NCBI GenBank assembly: GCA_041557595.1 | Contig: JBFFGE010000112.1 | Coordinates: forward strand, 1-15,315 | Direction: 5' to 3' | DNA length: 15,315 nt | Origin: JAOTYV01 sp041557595 | GTDB lineage: Bacteria > Pseudomonadota > Alphaproteobacteria > UBA8366 | In this document: positions 9,086 through 15,315 of the stretch, in pieces | Numbering within the stretch: the first letter of the stretch is position 1 | Layout: each line of letters opens with the position of its first letter | Notes under the pieces: model-generated | Database searches by the model: none | Seen by the model: only the letters and a program-made list of their open reading frames with translations | Told to the model about the DNA's origin: nothing | Position numbers and translations under genes: made by a program

Positions 9086-9925
9086 ATGACCCAGCATATG
9101 GAACTGAAAACATTCGTGGCGCCCCCGACAATGGAAAAACCCCCGGAAATAGCGCTTCGCAACGCCCCCGAGACAAAAATGGCGGCGCGCGACCTGAACG
9201 TCTTCTATGGCGACAAGCAGGCGCTGTTCGATGTCGCGCTCGACATTCGGTCGCGCCAGGTCACGTCCCTGATCGGGCCGTCGGGGTGCGGTAAATCGAC
9301 CTTCATCCGGTGTCTCAACCGGATGAACGACGTCATCGACATCTGCCGGGTCGAGGGGTCGATCACGCTCGACGGCGCCGATGTCTACGATCCCGCCATC
9401 GATCCGGTTCAGCTCCGCGCACTGGTCGGCATGGTCTTCCAGAAGCCGAACCCGTTCCCCAAGTCGATCTACGAAAACGTCGCCTACGGGCCCCGGCTGC
9501 ATGGGCTGGCCAGGGATCGCGAGGAGCTCGACGAAATCGTCACCACCAGCCTGAAAAAAGCCGGTCTGTTCGAGGAAGTGAAGGACCGGCTGGACGAGCC
9601 GGGCACCGGGCTTTCGGGCGGCCAGCAGCAGCGCCTGTGCATTGCCCGCGCCATCGCCGTCTCGCCCGAGGTGATCCTGATGGACGAGCCGTGCTCGGCG
9701 CTCGATCCGATCGCCACCGCCCGGATCGAAGAGCTGATCGACGAAATCCGCGAGAATTTCTCGATCGTCATCGTCACCCATTCGATGCAGCAGGCGGCGC
9801 GGGTGTCGCAGCGGACCGCGTTCTTCCATCTCGGCACCCTGGTCGAAGTCGGCGACACGGCGGACATCTTCACCAATCCGCGCGACCAACGGACCCAGGA
9901 TTACATCACCGGCCGCTTCGGCTGA
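9086..9925 (+). CDS. pstB: Phosphate ABC transporter ATP-binding protein PstB
   Basis: PstB is the cytoplasmic ATPase that powers phosphate import. Of its 279 residues, Walker A is GPSGCGKST (64-72), the Q-loop glutamine is Gln119 in VFQKPNPFPKS, the ABC signature is LSGGQQQR (176-183), Walker B with its glutamate is VILMDEP (196-202), and the switch histidine is His232. The PstB-type spacing with RCLNRMND after Walker A is clear. About 30 residues precede the fold, more than in E. coli; ATG 9098 and ATG 9131 are other possible starts, but 9086 sits best, 1 bp after pstA, with a purine-rich stretch before it. phoU follows after a short gap. Confidence 0.96.
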   Translation: MTQHMELKTFVAPPTMEKPPEIALRNAPETKMAARDLNVFYGDKQALFDVALDIRSRQVTSLIGPSGCGKSTFIRCLNRMNDVIDICRVEGSITLDGADVYDPAIDPVQLRALVGMVFQKPNPFPKSIYENVAYGPRLHGLARDREELDEIVTTSLKKAGLFEEVKDRLDEPGTGLSGGQQQRLCIARAIAVSPEVILMDEPCSALDPIATARIEELIDEIRENFSIVIVTHSMQQAARVSQRTAFFHLGTLVEVGDTADIFTNPRDQRTQDYITGRFG

Positions 9926-9939
9926 GGAGAGAGCCTGTC

Positions 9940-10671
9940 ATGAGCAAAATCAGCGACCATATCGTCACCTCCTATGACGCGGAACTCAACCGGCTCAACG
10001 CCCTGATCAGCCGGATGGGTGGCCTGGCCGAGACGCAGCTCGACGGCGCGGCGCAAGCGGTGCTGCGCCGCGACGCCGAACTGGCGGCGCAAGTGCGCGC
10101 GCAGGACACGGAAATCGACGCGCTGGAACACGACGTCGGCGCCCTGGTGGTGCAGCTTCTGGCCCTGCGCCAGCCGATGGCCGTCGACCTGCGCTACATC
10201 GTATCCGCGCTGAAGATCGCCGCCGACCTGGAGCGCTTCGGCGACTACGCCAAGAACGTGGCCAAGCGCGCCATCGCGATCAGCCAGATGCCGCACATCC
10301 CGTCGCCCGGCCTCGACCGCATGGCGCGGCTGGTGCAGGCGATGATCAAGGACGTGCTCGACGCCTATCTCGAAAACGATACGGATAAGGCGATCGCCGT
10401 CTGGAACCAGGATGTCGAAGTGGACCAGCTCTACAACAGCCTGTTCCGCGAATTGCTCACCTACATGATGGAAGACCCGCGCAATATCACCGGCTGCACG
10501 CATCTTCTCTTCATCGCCAAGAACATCGAGCGCATGGGCGATCACGCCACCAACATCGCCGAAACGGTCCACTATCAGGTCAAGGGCGTCGAATTGCCCG
10601 ACGACCGGCCGAAGGGCGAAGACCCGAGTTTCGCGGTATTTCACGCCGCCGATAGCGGCGACGCGGAGTAA
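9940..10671 (+). CDS. phoU: Phosphate signalling protein PhoU
   Basis: PhoU links the Pst transporter to PhoR and keeps the regulon off when phosphate is plentiful. It has 243 residues, the normal length, forming two three-helix bundle repeats. Each repeat carries the metal-binding ExxxD motif: DLERFGDYAKN with Glu98 and Asp102, and NIERMGDHATNIAE with Glu197 and Asp201. A start at ATG 9940 is set by AGGAGAG just upstream, which overlaps the pstB stop codon. The stop TAA at 10669-10671 shares its last base with an ATG of phoB, so the two are probably translationally coupled. Confidence 0.96.
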   Translation: MSKISDHIVTSYDAELNRLNALISRMGGLAETQLDGAAQAVLRRDAELAAQVRAQDTEIDALEHDVGALVVQLLALRQPMAVDLRYIVSALKIAADLERFGDYAKNVAKRAIAISQMPHIPSPGLDRMARLVQAMIKDVLDAYLENDTDKAIAVWNQDVEVDQLYNSLFRELLTYMMEDPRNITGCTHLLFIAKNIERMGDHATNIAETVHYQVKGVELPDDRPKGEDPSFAVFHAADSGDAE

Positions 10672-11369
10672 TGAGCGGCATGAAACCGAAAATTCTCATC
10701 GTCGAGGACGAAGCGGCGCTGGTGACGCTGCTGCGCTACAACCTGGAACGGGAAGGCTATGACGTCGCGGAAGCGGTCGACGGCGACGAAGCCCTGCTCG
10801 CGGTCGAGGAAGCCCCGCCGGACCTGATCCTGCTCGACTGGATGCTGCCGCTGACCAGCGGCATCGAGGTCTGCCGCCAATTGCGTCGGAAGCGCGAGAC
10901 GCGCCTGACGCCGATCATCATGCTGACCGCGCGCGGCGAGGAGGGCGACAAGGTGCGGGGCCTCGACAGCGGCGCCGACGATTATGTCACCAAACCGTTT
11001 TCACCGGCCGAGCTGCTGGCGCGCATCCGCTCGCTGATCCGGCGGTCGCGGCCGGCGGTCGCCGACGAGACGCTGCAATGCGGCGACCTGTCGATGGATC
11101 TGGCGGCCCACAAGGTGCGTCGCGGGGACCGGAGCATTCATCTCGGTCCGACCGAATTTCGGCTGCTGCGCCATTTGATGGAGCACCGGGGCCGCGTCTT
11201 CAGCCGCGAACAATTGCTCGATACCGTGTGGGGCCGCGACATCTATGTCGAGGTGCGGACGGTCGACGTGCATATCCGCCGGCTGCGCAAGGCGATCAAC
11301 GCGAACGGCGAAGAAGATTTCATCCGCACGGTCCGGGCCGCGGGCTACGCGCTGGAATGCCCCGACTGA
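10671..11369 (+). CDS. phoB: Phosphate regulon response regulator PhoB
   Basis: PhoB is the DNA-binding response regulator that activates Pho-box promoters once PhoR phosphorylates it. The receiver domain (about 7-120) has the acidic pair Glu12-Asp13, phospho-acceptor Asp56 in LLDWMLP, Thr86 and Lys108. The winged-helix output domain covers about 135-230, with GPTEFRLLRHLM, VFSREQLLDTVWG and VEVRTVDVHIRRLRKA. Two starts are possible. ATG 10671 overlaps the phoU stop, but GGAG at 10665-10668 is then only 2 nt away. ATG 10680 has 11 nt of spacing and gives the usual short N-terminus MKPKILIVEDE. I list the longer form. The gene converges with a VOC protein gene 16 bp on, and I see no strong terminator between them. 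Confidence 0.95.
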   Translation: MSGMKPKILIVEDEAALVTLLRYNLEREGYDVAEAVDGDEALLAVEEAPPDLILLDWMLPLTSGIEVCRQLRRKRETRLTPIIMLTARGEEGDKVRGLDSGADDYVTKPFSPAELLARIRSLIRRSRPAVADETLQCGDLSMDLAAHKVRRGDRSIHLGPTEFRLLRHLMEHRGRVFSREQLLDTVWGRDIYVEVRTVDVHIRRLRKAINANGEEDFIRTVRAAGYALECPD

Positions 11370-11385
11370 CACGGCGCACGCCGGC

Positions 11386-11814
11386 CTACTCGGCGGCCTG
11401 CTTCGACGGGGCCGCGCCGATCCAGGGGTGATCGGCGATATCGAACAGGCTGTTTTCCGGTCCCTTAAACTTGTCGGACCGCTTCGGACGGTAATTCGTT
11501 TTCTGTTCGTCGGCGTCCTCCGGCAGTTCGGAATAGGGCACGGCCCCGTGCGCCAGGCACTTTTCCGCCGTGCCTTCGAGATCTTCGACATAGACGCCGA
11601 AATGATGCAGCCCCGTGTAGTCGAGACCCCGGTCGATCTGGTCCTGCTTGAAATTCAACACCGAGATGTTGATGGCGCCATCGGTCAACACCACGCCTTT
11701 GGCGCGCGGGTTGTCGATTCGCTTGACCTCCTCGAACCCGAAAACCTCCTTGTAGAACGCCGCCTGTTTTTCCGGCTCCAAACTGGCGATGGCGAGATGC
11801 TGAATACGAGCCAT
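11386..11814 (-). CDS. VOC-fold (glyoxalase/bleomycin-resistance family) protein
   Basis: This 142-residue protein has one vicinal-oxygen-chelate unit. It opens with IQHLAIASLEPEKQAAFYKEVFGFE, the typical first strand and helix, and has GLHHFGVYVEDLEGTAEKCLAHG in the second half. Candidate metal ligands are His6 and His71; the third position is near Asp126 in NSLFDIADHPW, where many relatives carry Glu. Members are dioxygenases, lyases, epimerases or resistance proteins, and the substrate cannot be read from sequence. ATG 11814 is fixed by AAGGAG (11822-11827 on this strand), 7 nt upstream; a longer frame to 11952 would run through that site. It lies 153 bp after the amidohydrolase gene on the same strand, so joint transcription is possible but not shown. 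Confidence 0.85.
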   Translation of the reverse strand: MARIQHLAIASLEPEKQAAFYKEVFGFEEVKRIDNPRAKGVVLTDGAINISVLNFKQDQIDRGLDYTGLHHFGVYVEDLEGTAEKCLAHGAVPYSELPEDADEQKTNYRPKRSDKFKGPENSLFDIADHPWIGAAPSKQAAE

Positions 11815-11872
11815 GGTCGTGCTCCTTGTTGGAGGTGGTTGAGTGTATGGATCGAAGTGACCCGGCCCTGAT

Positions 11873-11900
11873 TGCATCGACAGAAAAATCGGTTGATGCA
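11873..11900. promoter_or_regulatory. Inverted repeat upstream of the VOC gene
   Basis: TGCATC (11873-11878) and GATGCA (11895-11900) are exact inverted copies, 16 bp apart, in an AT-richer patch 59 bp upstream of the VOC start. This is a plausible operator or promoter patch, and the gap has room for an own promoter. Six-base arms can arise by chance, so support is weak. Confidence 0.25.
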
Positions 11901-11954
11901 TTCCCGCTGCGTTGTGCCTCGGATCGCCGCCCTGCGGCCCGGAGCGCCGCACGT

Positions 11955-11982
11955 GCCGGGCGCGTGGTTAGCGCGCCCCGGC
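11955..11982 (-). terminator. Terminator-like hairpin over the amidohydrolase stop codon
   Basis: On the minus strand GCCGGGGCGCG (11982-11972) pairs with CGCGCCCGGC (11964-11955), with one bulged G, and the loop holds the TAA stop of the amidohydrolase. The stem is very GC-rich and should be stable. No T run follows, so it may end transcription weakly, depend on Rho, or just shield the 3' end of the mRNA. Confidence 0.35.
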
Positions 11983-13680
11983 CGCGCTCGCCCTGAGCAA
12001 TTTGCCTCCCAGCGCGCCGGTGTGCTCGCCGTTCTGGAAGGCCACTTTGCCGGCAATGACCGTGGCCATGATTCCGTCCGACTTCTGTTTGAGTCTGCGC
12101 GCTCCCGTGGGGAGGTCGTGCTCGATGGTGGGGATCTGCGGCGCGATGGTCGCGGGATCGAAAATGTTGATATCCGCGATGCAGCCCTGGCGCACCATGC
12201 CGCGATCGACGAATCCCCATGCCATCGCCGGCGTCAGGGTGATCATCTTCACGGCCTCCTCGAGGGTGAACGCCTGGCGCTCGCGCACCCAATAGGCGAG
12301 CAGGTGGGTGTGTATGGACGAATCCATGATCAGGCTCACATGCGCGCCGGAATCGGAAAACGTCATGACCGTGCGCGGATGCCGCAAGGTCGCCAGCGCC
12401 TCCTCGTCGGACTTCGGCACGGTGGAGATATCGAACTGCATGAACAGCTGCTTGAAATCGCTCTCGAGGGCGAGGTCCATCATGACCTCCACCGGATCGA
12501 CATTGCGCTGCACCGCGAGCTCGGCGACGGTGGGATTGGGCGACACGGCGCTATACATGACATACATGTTGTCGTAGTCGGGCTTGCGCGGCTCCCCGCC
12601 GCCGGTTCGATAGACGCCCTTCTTGGTAACGTCGACCAGGTGTAGCCGCTGCGCCGGGTCGCTGAACACCTTGCGCTGTTCCTCTTCCGGCAAGGCGCGG
12701 ACTTGCGCCCATTCCGGGAAATCGTCGAATTGCAGGCGCCCCTTGAACGACAGGACGTGGGAAATGCCGCGGGTATGCGTCTGCCCGAACATGCGCCCGC
12801 CGGCGTCGGCCGCCGTATCGAGAAGCTTCAAGGCATCCTGCGTGCCGGCACTTCCGGCCGGCATGCCAAAGGTGATGGGCACGCCGCTCTTCACCGCGAG
12901 GTCCAGCAACTGGTCGTTGACGACCTTGCGCACTTCCGGGTCCGGCGACCGGGATTCTCTTTCCCGCGCGTACTCGAAAATACCGCGGCCCGTTTCCCCC
13001 ATCAGACACACCAGGCGACTCAGCTCCTCCCAGGAAGCGTGATTCGAGGCGACCGGCCGGTTGTCGGGCTCCGGCAGCTTGTGGCCGGTCGACCGCGAAC
13101 TGGTGAAGCCGATTGCGCCCGCGTCCAGCGCGTCCAGCAATTCATCTTCCATCGCGCCGAGGTCATCGTCCGTGGCGTGCTCTTCGAAGGCGCGCGGCCC
13201 CATGATGTGCGTGCGCAGCGCGGAATGGCCGATATTCGCGGCGTAGTTGATCGTCTTCGGCAGCGTGTCGACGACGTTCATGTAATCCCTGAAGGTGGTC
13301 CAGTCCCAGCGGATCGCCGCCTCCATCGCGTCGGTCGAGATGTCCTCGGCGCGCGCGATGTTGCTGATGATCATCTCGCGCTGCTCGGCGGAGCCCGGCG
13401 CCAGCGTAAATCCGCAGTTTCCCATGATCACGCTGGTGACGCCGTGCCAGCAGGAGCAGCTCCCCAACTGATCCCAGAAGACCTGCGCGTCCATGTGCGT
13501 GTGCCCGTCGATGAAGCCGGGAGAAACCACCTGGCCCGTGGCATCGATCTCTTCTTTTCCGCGTTCGCCGATCCGCCCGATCGCCGCAATTCGATCGCCG
13601 CTCACGCCGACGTCCGCCCGATATTGCGGGAGTCCTGTGCCGTCGACTACCGTGCCGTTACGGATCACGAGATCGTACAT
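11968..13680 (-). CDS. Amidohydrolase related to N-acyl-D-amino-acid deacylase
   Basis: A 570-residue metal-dependent hydrolase of the amidohydrolase-3 type, likely cytoplasmic (no signal peptide). The N-terminal strand set is YDLVIRNGTVVDGTGLPQYRA. Metal motifs are GFIDGHTHMD with His60 and His62, GNCGF with Cys89 (the Cys ligand typical of D-aminoacylases), and FSDSGAH with Asp443. GHSALR at 151-156 and FGQTHTRG at 298-305 add further histidines. The barrel positions that in D-aminoacylase read THxRNE and xSHLK read here FEYARERE (about 235) and ITFGMP (about 269), so those two ligand histidines seem absent. This is an alignment by eye. ATG 13680 has GGAG upstream. A longer frame to 13803 adds unlike sequence. 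The substrate is unknown: the family covers N-acyl-D-amino acids and also other cyclic amides, so I give no gene symbol. Confidence 0.85.
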   Translation of the reverse strand: MYDLVIRNGTVVDGTGLPQYRADVGVSGDRIAAIGRIGERGKEEIDATGQVVSPGFIDGHTHMDAQVFWDQLGSCSCWHGVTSVIMGNCGFTLAPGSAEQREMIISNIARAEDISTDAMEAAIRWDWTTFRDYMNVVDTLPKTINYAANIGHSALRTHIMGPRAFEEHATDDDLGAMEDELLDALDAGAIGFTSSRSTGHKLPEPDNRPVASNHASWEELSRLVCLMGETGRGIFEYARERESRSPDPEVRKVVNDQLLDLAVKSGVPITFGMPAGSAGTQDALKLLDTAADAGGRMFGQTHTRGISHVLSFKGRLQFDDFPEWAQVRALPEEEQRKVFSDPAQRLHLVDVTKKGVYRTGGGEPRKPDYDNMYVMYSAVSPNPTVAELAVQRNVDPVEVMMDLALESDFKQLFMQFDISTVPKSDEEALATLRHPRTVMTFSDSGAHVSLIMDSSIHTHLLAYWVRERQAFTLEEAVKMITLTPAMAWGFVDRGMVRQGCIADINIFDPATIAPQIPTIEHDLPTGARRLKQKSDGIMATVIAGKVAFQNGEHTGALGGKLLRASAAGAR

Positions 13681-13702
13681 TTTGCTATCTCCTGCCACTG
13701 TT

Positions 13703-13796
13703 TGGTCGTCGGCTGCGCGACCGCCGGCGAAAAACCCTGCTTTGTCGGTTCCACAAAAAAAGTGACCGATACCACAGTGCCAGATGGTCGTCGGCT
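13703..13796. repeat. Pair of 12-bp direct repeats, TGGTCGTCGGCT
   Basis: The sequence TGGTCGTCGGCT occurs exactly at 13703-13714 and again at 13785-13796, with starts 82 bp apart, both between the amidohydrolase start codon and the AT-rich repeat cluster. They may be two binding sites for one regulator or a relic of a local duplication; the flanks do not match. Confidence 0.45.
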
Positions 13797-13855
13797 CTTT
13801 CAAGGGCGCCGGCGGGAAAACGAACGCGGGCCCGCCCGAAATTCGGCCGCGGCGC

Positions 13856-13897
13856 TAGACCAATTCTTGTCTAAATTGACTCATATGAATTGGTCTA
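13856..13897. promoter_or_regulatory. Operator-like inverted repeat cluster
   Basis: TAGACCAATTC (13856-13866) and GAATTGGTCTA (13887-13897) are perfect 11-bp inverted copies, 20 bp apart. A third, degenerate copy, TTGTCTA (13867-13873), lies between them and forms the 18-bp near-palindrome TAGACCAATTCTTGTCTA with the left arm. The patch is AT-rich in a GC-rich neighbourhood. On the minus strand no T run follows, so a terminator for the macro-domain gene is unlikely. An operator with two or three half-sites for a dimeric repressor fits better. The regulator is not in this window. Confidence 0.5.
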
Positions 13898-13957
13898 ATT
13901 CCAGGTTTTTGGGCAAATACGTCGTCGCGAACCGTTTCGGCTCGCTCGGGATGTGCT

Positions 13958-14488
13958 CTATACGGACCATCGCGCCAGCGCCGTGCGATAGGCCGCAACC
14001 GCCTCGGCGCCGAAGCAACAGAAGACCACCCGACCGATCCCCGGATGATTCGCGAGCCGGTCGACGACGGTAGAGACCGCGATCCCGGCCGCGCGCTCGA
14101 GCGGAAACCGGTAGACGCCGGTCGAGATCGCCGGAAACGCCACCGACGCGGCACCCTGCGCCGCCGCAAGCGCCAGCGATTCGCGATAGCAACTGGCGAG
14201 TAGGGCGTCCTCGTCCCGGCCCCCGCCCTGCCACACCGGCCCGACCGTATGGATGACATGGGCCGCCGCGAGGCCATTTCCGCCGGTGATCTTCGCCTGG
14301 CCGGTCGGGCACCCGTTCAGCGCGCGGCACTCGGCCAGCAAGCCGGGTCCGGCGGCGCGATGGATGGCGCCGTCCACGCCGCCGCCGCCGAGCAGCGTTT
14401 CGTTGGCGGCGTTGACGATAGCATCGACCGTCAGCCGGGTGATGTCGCCTTCGGCGATCTCCAGGCGCTCGTGGATCTTGTCGGCCAT
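13958..14488 (-). CDS. Macro-domain protein, probable O-acetyl-ADP-ribose deacetylase / ADP-ribosyl hydrolase
   Basis: A 176-residue stand-alone macro domain of the MacroD/YmdB kind. Members bind ADP-ribose and remove acetyl from O-acetyl-ADP-ribose or ADP-ribose from acidic residues. Visible motifs are GDIT (14-17), IVNAANETLLGGGGVDGAIH (24-43) with the ligand-contacting Asn26 and Asn29 and the glycine loop with Asp39, and the phosphate loop ISTGVYRFP (121-129). The domain fills the whole protein. ATG 14488 is chosen because GAGG precedes it closely and the fold begins right after; an in-frame ATG at 14533 would add 15 unlike residues. It lies 64 bp after ampG on the same strand, so the two may share a transcript. 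The exact substrate cannot be told. Confidence 0.9.
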   Translation of the reverse strand: MADKIHERLEIAEGDITRLTVDAIVNAANETLLGGGGVDGAIHRAAGPGLLAECRALNGCPTGQAKITGGNGLAAAHVIHTVGPVWQGGGRDEDALLASCYRESLALAAAQGAASVAFPAISTGVYRFPLERAAGIAVSTVVDRLANHPGIGRVVFCCFGAEAVAAYRTALARWSV

Positions 14489-14552
14489 CGCCGCCTCGCA
14501 AATCGTTTGTCCGTCACACCGTAGATCAAACAATCGCGGATTTGAATGCGGC

Positions 14553-15315
14553 TCAACCGGGTGTCGGCGCCTTCTCGGCGGGATAGCGCCGCATCATCCA
14601 TATCAGCAGCGCCAGCCCCGGCAGCGCCGCCAAGGTCGTCAGCAGGAAGAAACTCAGCCAACCGGTCGCATCGGCAAGCCAGCCGCCGCCCGCCCCCAGT
14701 GCGGTCCGCGCGGCCGCGGCCAGCGACGACAGCAACGCATACTGGGTCGCCGTGTAGGCGCGGTTGCAGAGACTCGAGAGATAGGCGACGAAGGCGGTGG
14801 TGCCCATGCCGCCGGTAAGATTCTCCACGCCGATCGTCACGAAAAGGGCGGGCACCGAATATCCGATCCAGGCCTGCCAGGCGAAAATCAGGTTCGAGAC
14901 CGCCTGAAGAATGCCGCAGATCAGCAGGCTCCGGAGGATACCGTGGCGCGCCACCATCCAGCCGCCCAGCGCGGCGCCGATCAGGCTCGCGGCCAGCCCC
15001 CACCCCTTGCTGATCCAGCCCACCTCGGCCAGCGAGAAGCCGATGCGGAGGTAAAACGGTGTGGCCATCAGGCCAAGCAAGGCATCGCCGTATTTATAGA
15101 ATGTGACGAACAGGAGGATCACCAGCCAGCCGGGCCGGGTCATGAATTCGGCGAAGGGGCAGATCACGCCGCCATAGATCCAGCCGCCCACCGCGCGCAC
15201 GGAACGCGGCATGTCGGCAAGCCGGGTCTCGGCCACCGCTTCGAGACGGCGCGACTCCGGCGTCGACGGATCGGACGGCTCGGGATTTAAAAAGACCGCC
15301 GCCATGCCGACCGGC
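14553..15315 (-). CDS. ampG: AmpG-type muropeptide permease, C-terminal part (cut by window edge)
   Basis: AmpG is an inner-membrane major-facilitator transporter that imports GlcNAc-anhydroMurNAc peptides released during peptidoglycan turnover, feeding cell-wall recycling and, in some species, beta-lactamase control. The frame is open to the right edge, so the N-terminal half is missing. What is visible starts at the cytoplasmic middle loop (VGMAAVFLNPEP) and covers the second set of membrane helices. Landmarks, counted from the Met at 15305, are FYKYGDALLG (69-78), GFSLAEVGWISKGWGL (89-104), the GILQAVSN stretch (131-138), ENLTGGMGTTAFVAYLSSLCN (161-181) and YTATQYALLSSL (184-195). These match the E. 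coli AmpG pattern well by memory. The ATG at 15305 is internal, not the start. The protein ends in a short polar tail. The macro-domain gene follows 64 bp downstream. Confidence 0.88.
   Translation of the reverse strand, partial: PVGMAAVFLNPEPSDPSTPESRRLEAVAETRLADMPRSVRAVGGWIYGGVICPFAEFMTRPGWLVILLFVTFYKYGDALLGLMATPFYLRIGFSLAEVGWISKGWGLAASLIGAALGGWMVARHGILRSLLICGILQAVSNLIFAWQAWIGYSVPALFVTIGVENLTGGMGTTAFVAYLSSLCNRAYTATQYALLSSLAAAARTALGAGGGWLADATGWLSFFLLTTLAALPGLALLIWMMRRYPAEKAPTPG

Larger units (their letters stand above)
13681..13957 (-). promoter_or_regulatory. Upstream region of the amidohydrolase gene
   Basis: This 277-bp gap holds no convincing gene. Next to the amidohydrolase start is a good ribosome site, GGAG about 7 nt before the ATG. 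Further up are two copies of a 12-bp direct repeat, a 10-bp GC palindrome (GCGGGCCCGC, 13826-13835) and an AT-rich inverted repeat cluster at 13856-13897. The density of repeats suggests regulated transcription of the amidohydrolase. I could not place -35 and -10 hexamers with confidence. Confidence 0.4.

Noticed and set aside
11379..11395. 5-bp GC stem (CGCCG / CGGCG) between phoB and the VOC gene as a two-way terminator
   Set aside because: The stem is short, has no T run on either strand, and overlaps the VOC stop; such stems are common by chance at this GC content.
13681..13803. N-terminal extension of the amidohydrolase to ATG 13803
   Set aside because: The added 41 residues lack family resemblance, and a good ribosome site stands right before ATG 13680.
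12703..14073. Plus-strand 456-codon frame opposite the amidohydrolase and macro-domain genes
   Set aside because: Antisense to two genes with clear motifs and crosses their intergenic gap; no domain features.
14253..15290. Plus-strand 345-codon frame opposite ampG
   Set aside because: Antisense shadow; the minus strand gives a coherent multi-helix permease.

Overview
The window is GC-rich, densely coded chromosomal DNA. It reads as an alphaproteobacterium, probably a Rhodospirillales-like or rhizobial relative. Three things point there: the divergent mutS / malic enzyme pair, the long PstC and PstA forms (PstA has a large insertion after its first membrane segment), and the order phoR-pstSCAB-phoU-phoB. 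The assignment is inference from gene order and protein style, with no search behind it. I see no rRNA, tRNA, insertion sequence, prophage or CRISPR array.

Layout. (1) 1-1166, minus strand: the N-terminal 388 codons of mutS, which runs off the left edge. (2) 1167-1375: a short divergent promoter region with a perfect 9-bp hairpin in the maeB leader. (3) 1376-3637, plus: maeB, a malic enzyme fused to a phosphotransacetylase-like domain. (4) 3681-11369, plus: the phosphate regulon core. It holds the sensor kinase phoR, a clear Pho box, pstS, pstC, pstA, pstB, phoU and phoB. From pstC on the genes overlap or nearly touch. (5) 11386-15315, minus: ampG (C-terminal part, cut by the right edge), a macro-domain ADP-ribose hydrolase-type protein, an amidohydrolase related to N-acyl-D-amino-acid deacylases, and a small VOC-fold protein. 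phoB and the VOC gene converge with 16 bp between them.

How the genes work together. PstS would bind phosphate in the periplasm, PstC/PstA form the channel and PstB drives uptake. PhoU relays the state of the transporter to PhoR, which has almost no periplasmic sensor part. PhoR then controls PhoB, and PhoB should act at the Pho box before pstS. phoR lies upstream of that box, 43 bp behind maeB, so its basal transcription may come from the maeB side. On the right, AmpG imports cell-wall fragments. The macro-domain gene follows it in the same direction. The D-amino-acid-type amidohydrolase comes next, behind an AT-rich segment with a strong inverted repeat.

Most of the window is well-known housekeeping. 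I do not see convincing evidence for a wholly new system. The best leads are the operator-like repeat cluster between the macro-domain and amidohydrolase genes, the amidohydrolase itself (two usual metal-binding histidine motifs appear to be missing), and the leader and intergenic hairpins at maeB and pstS-pstC.
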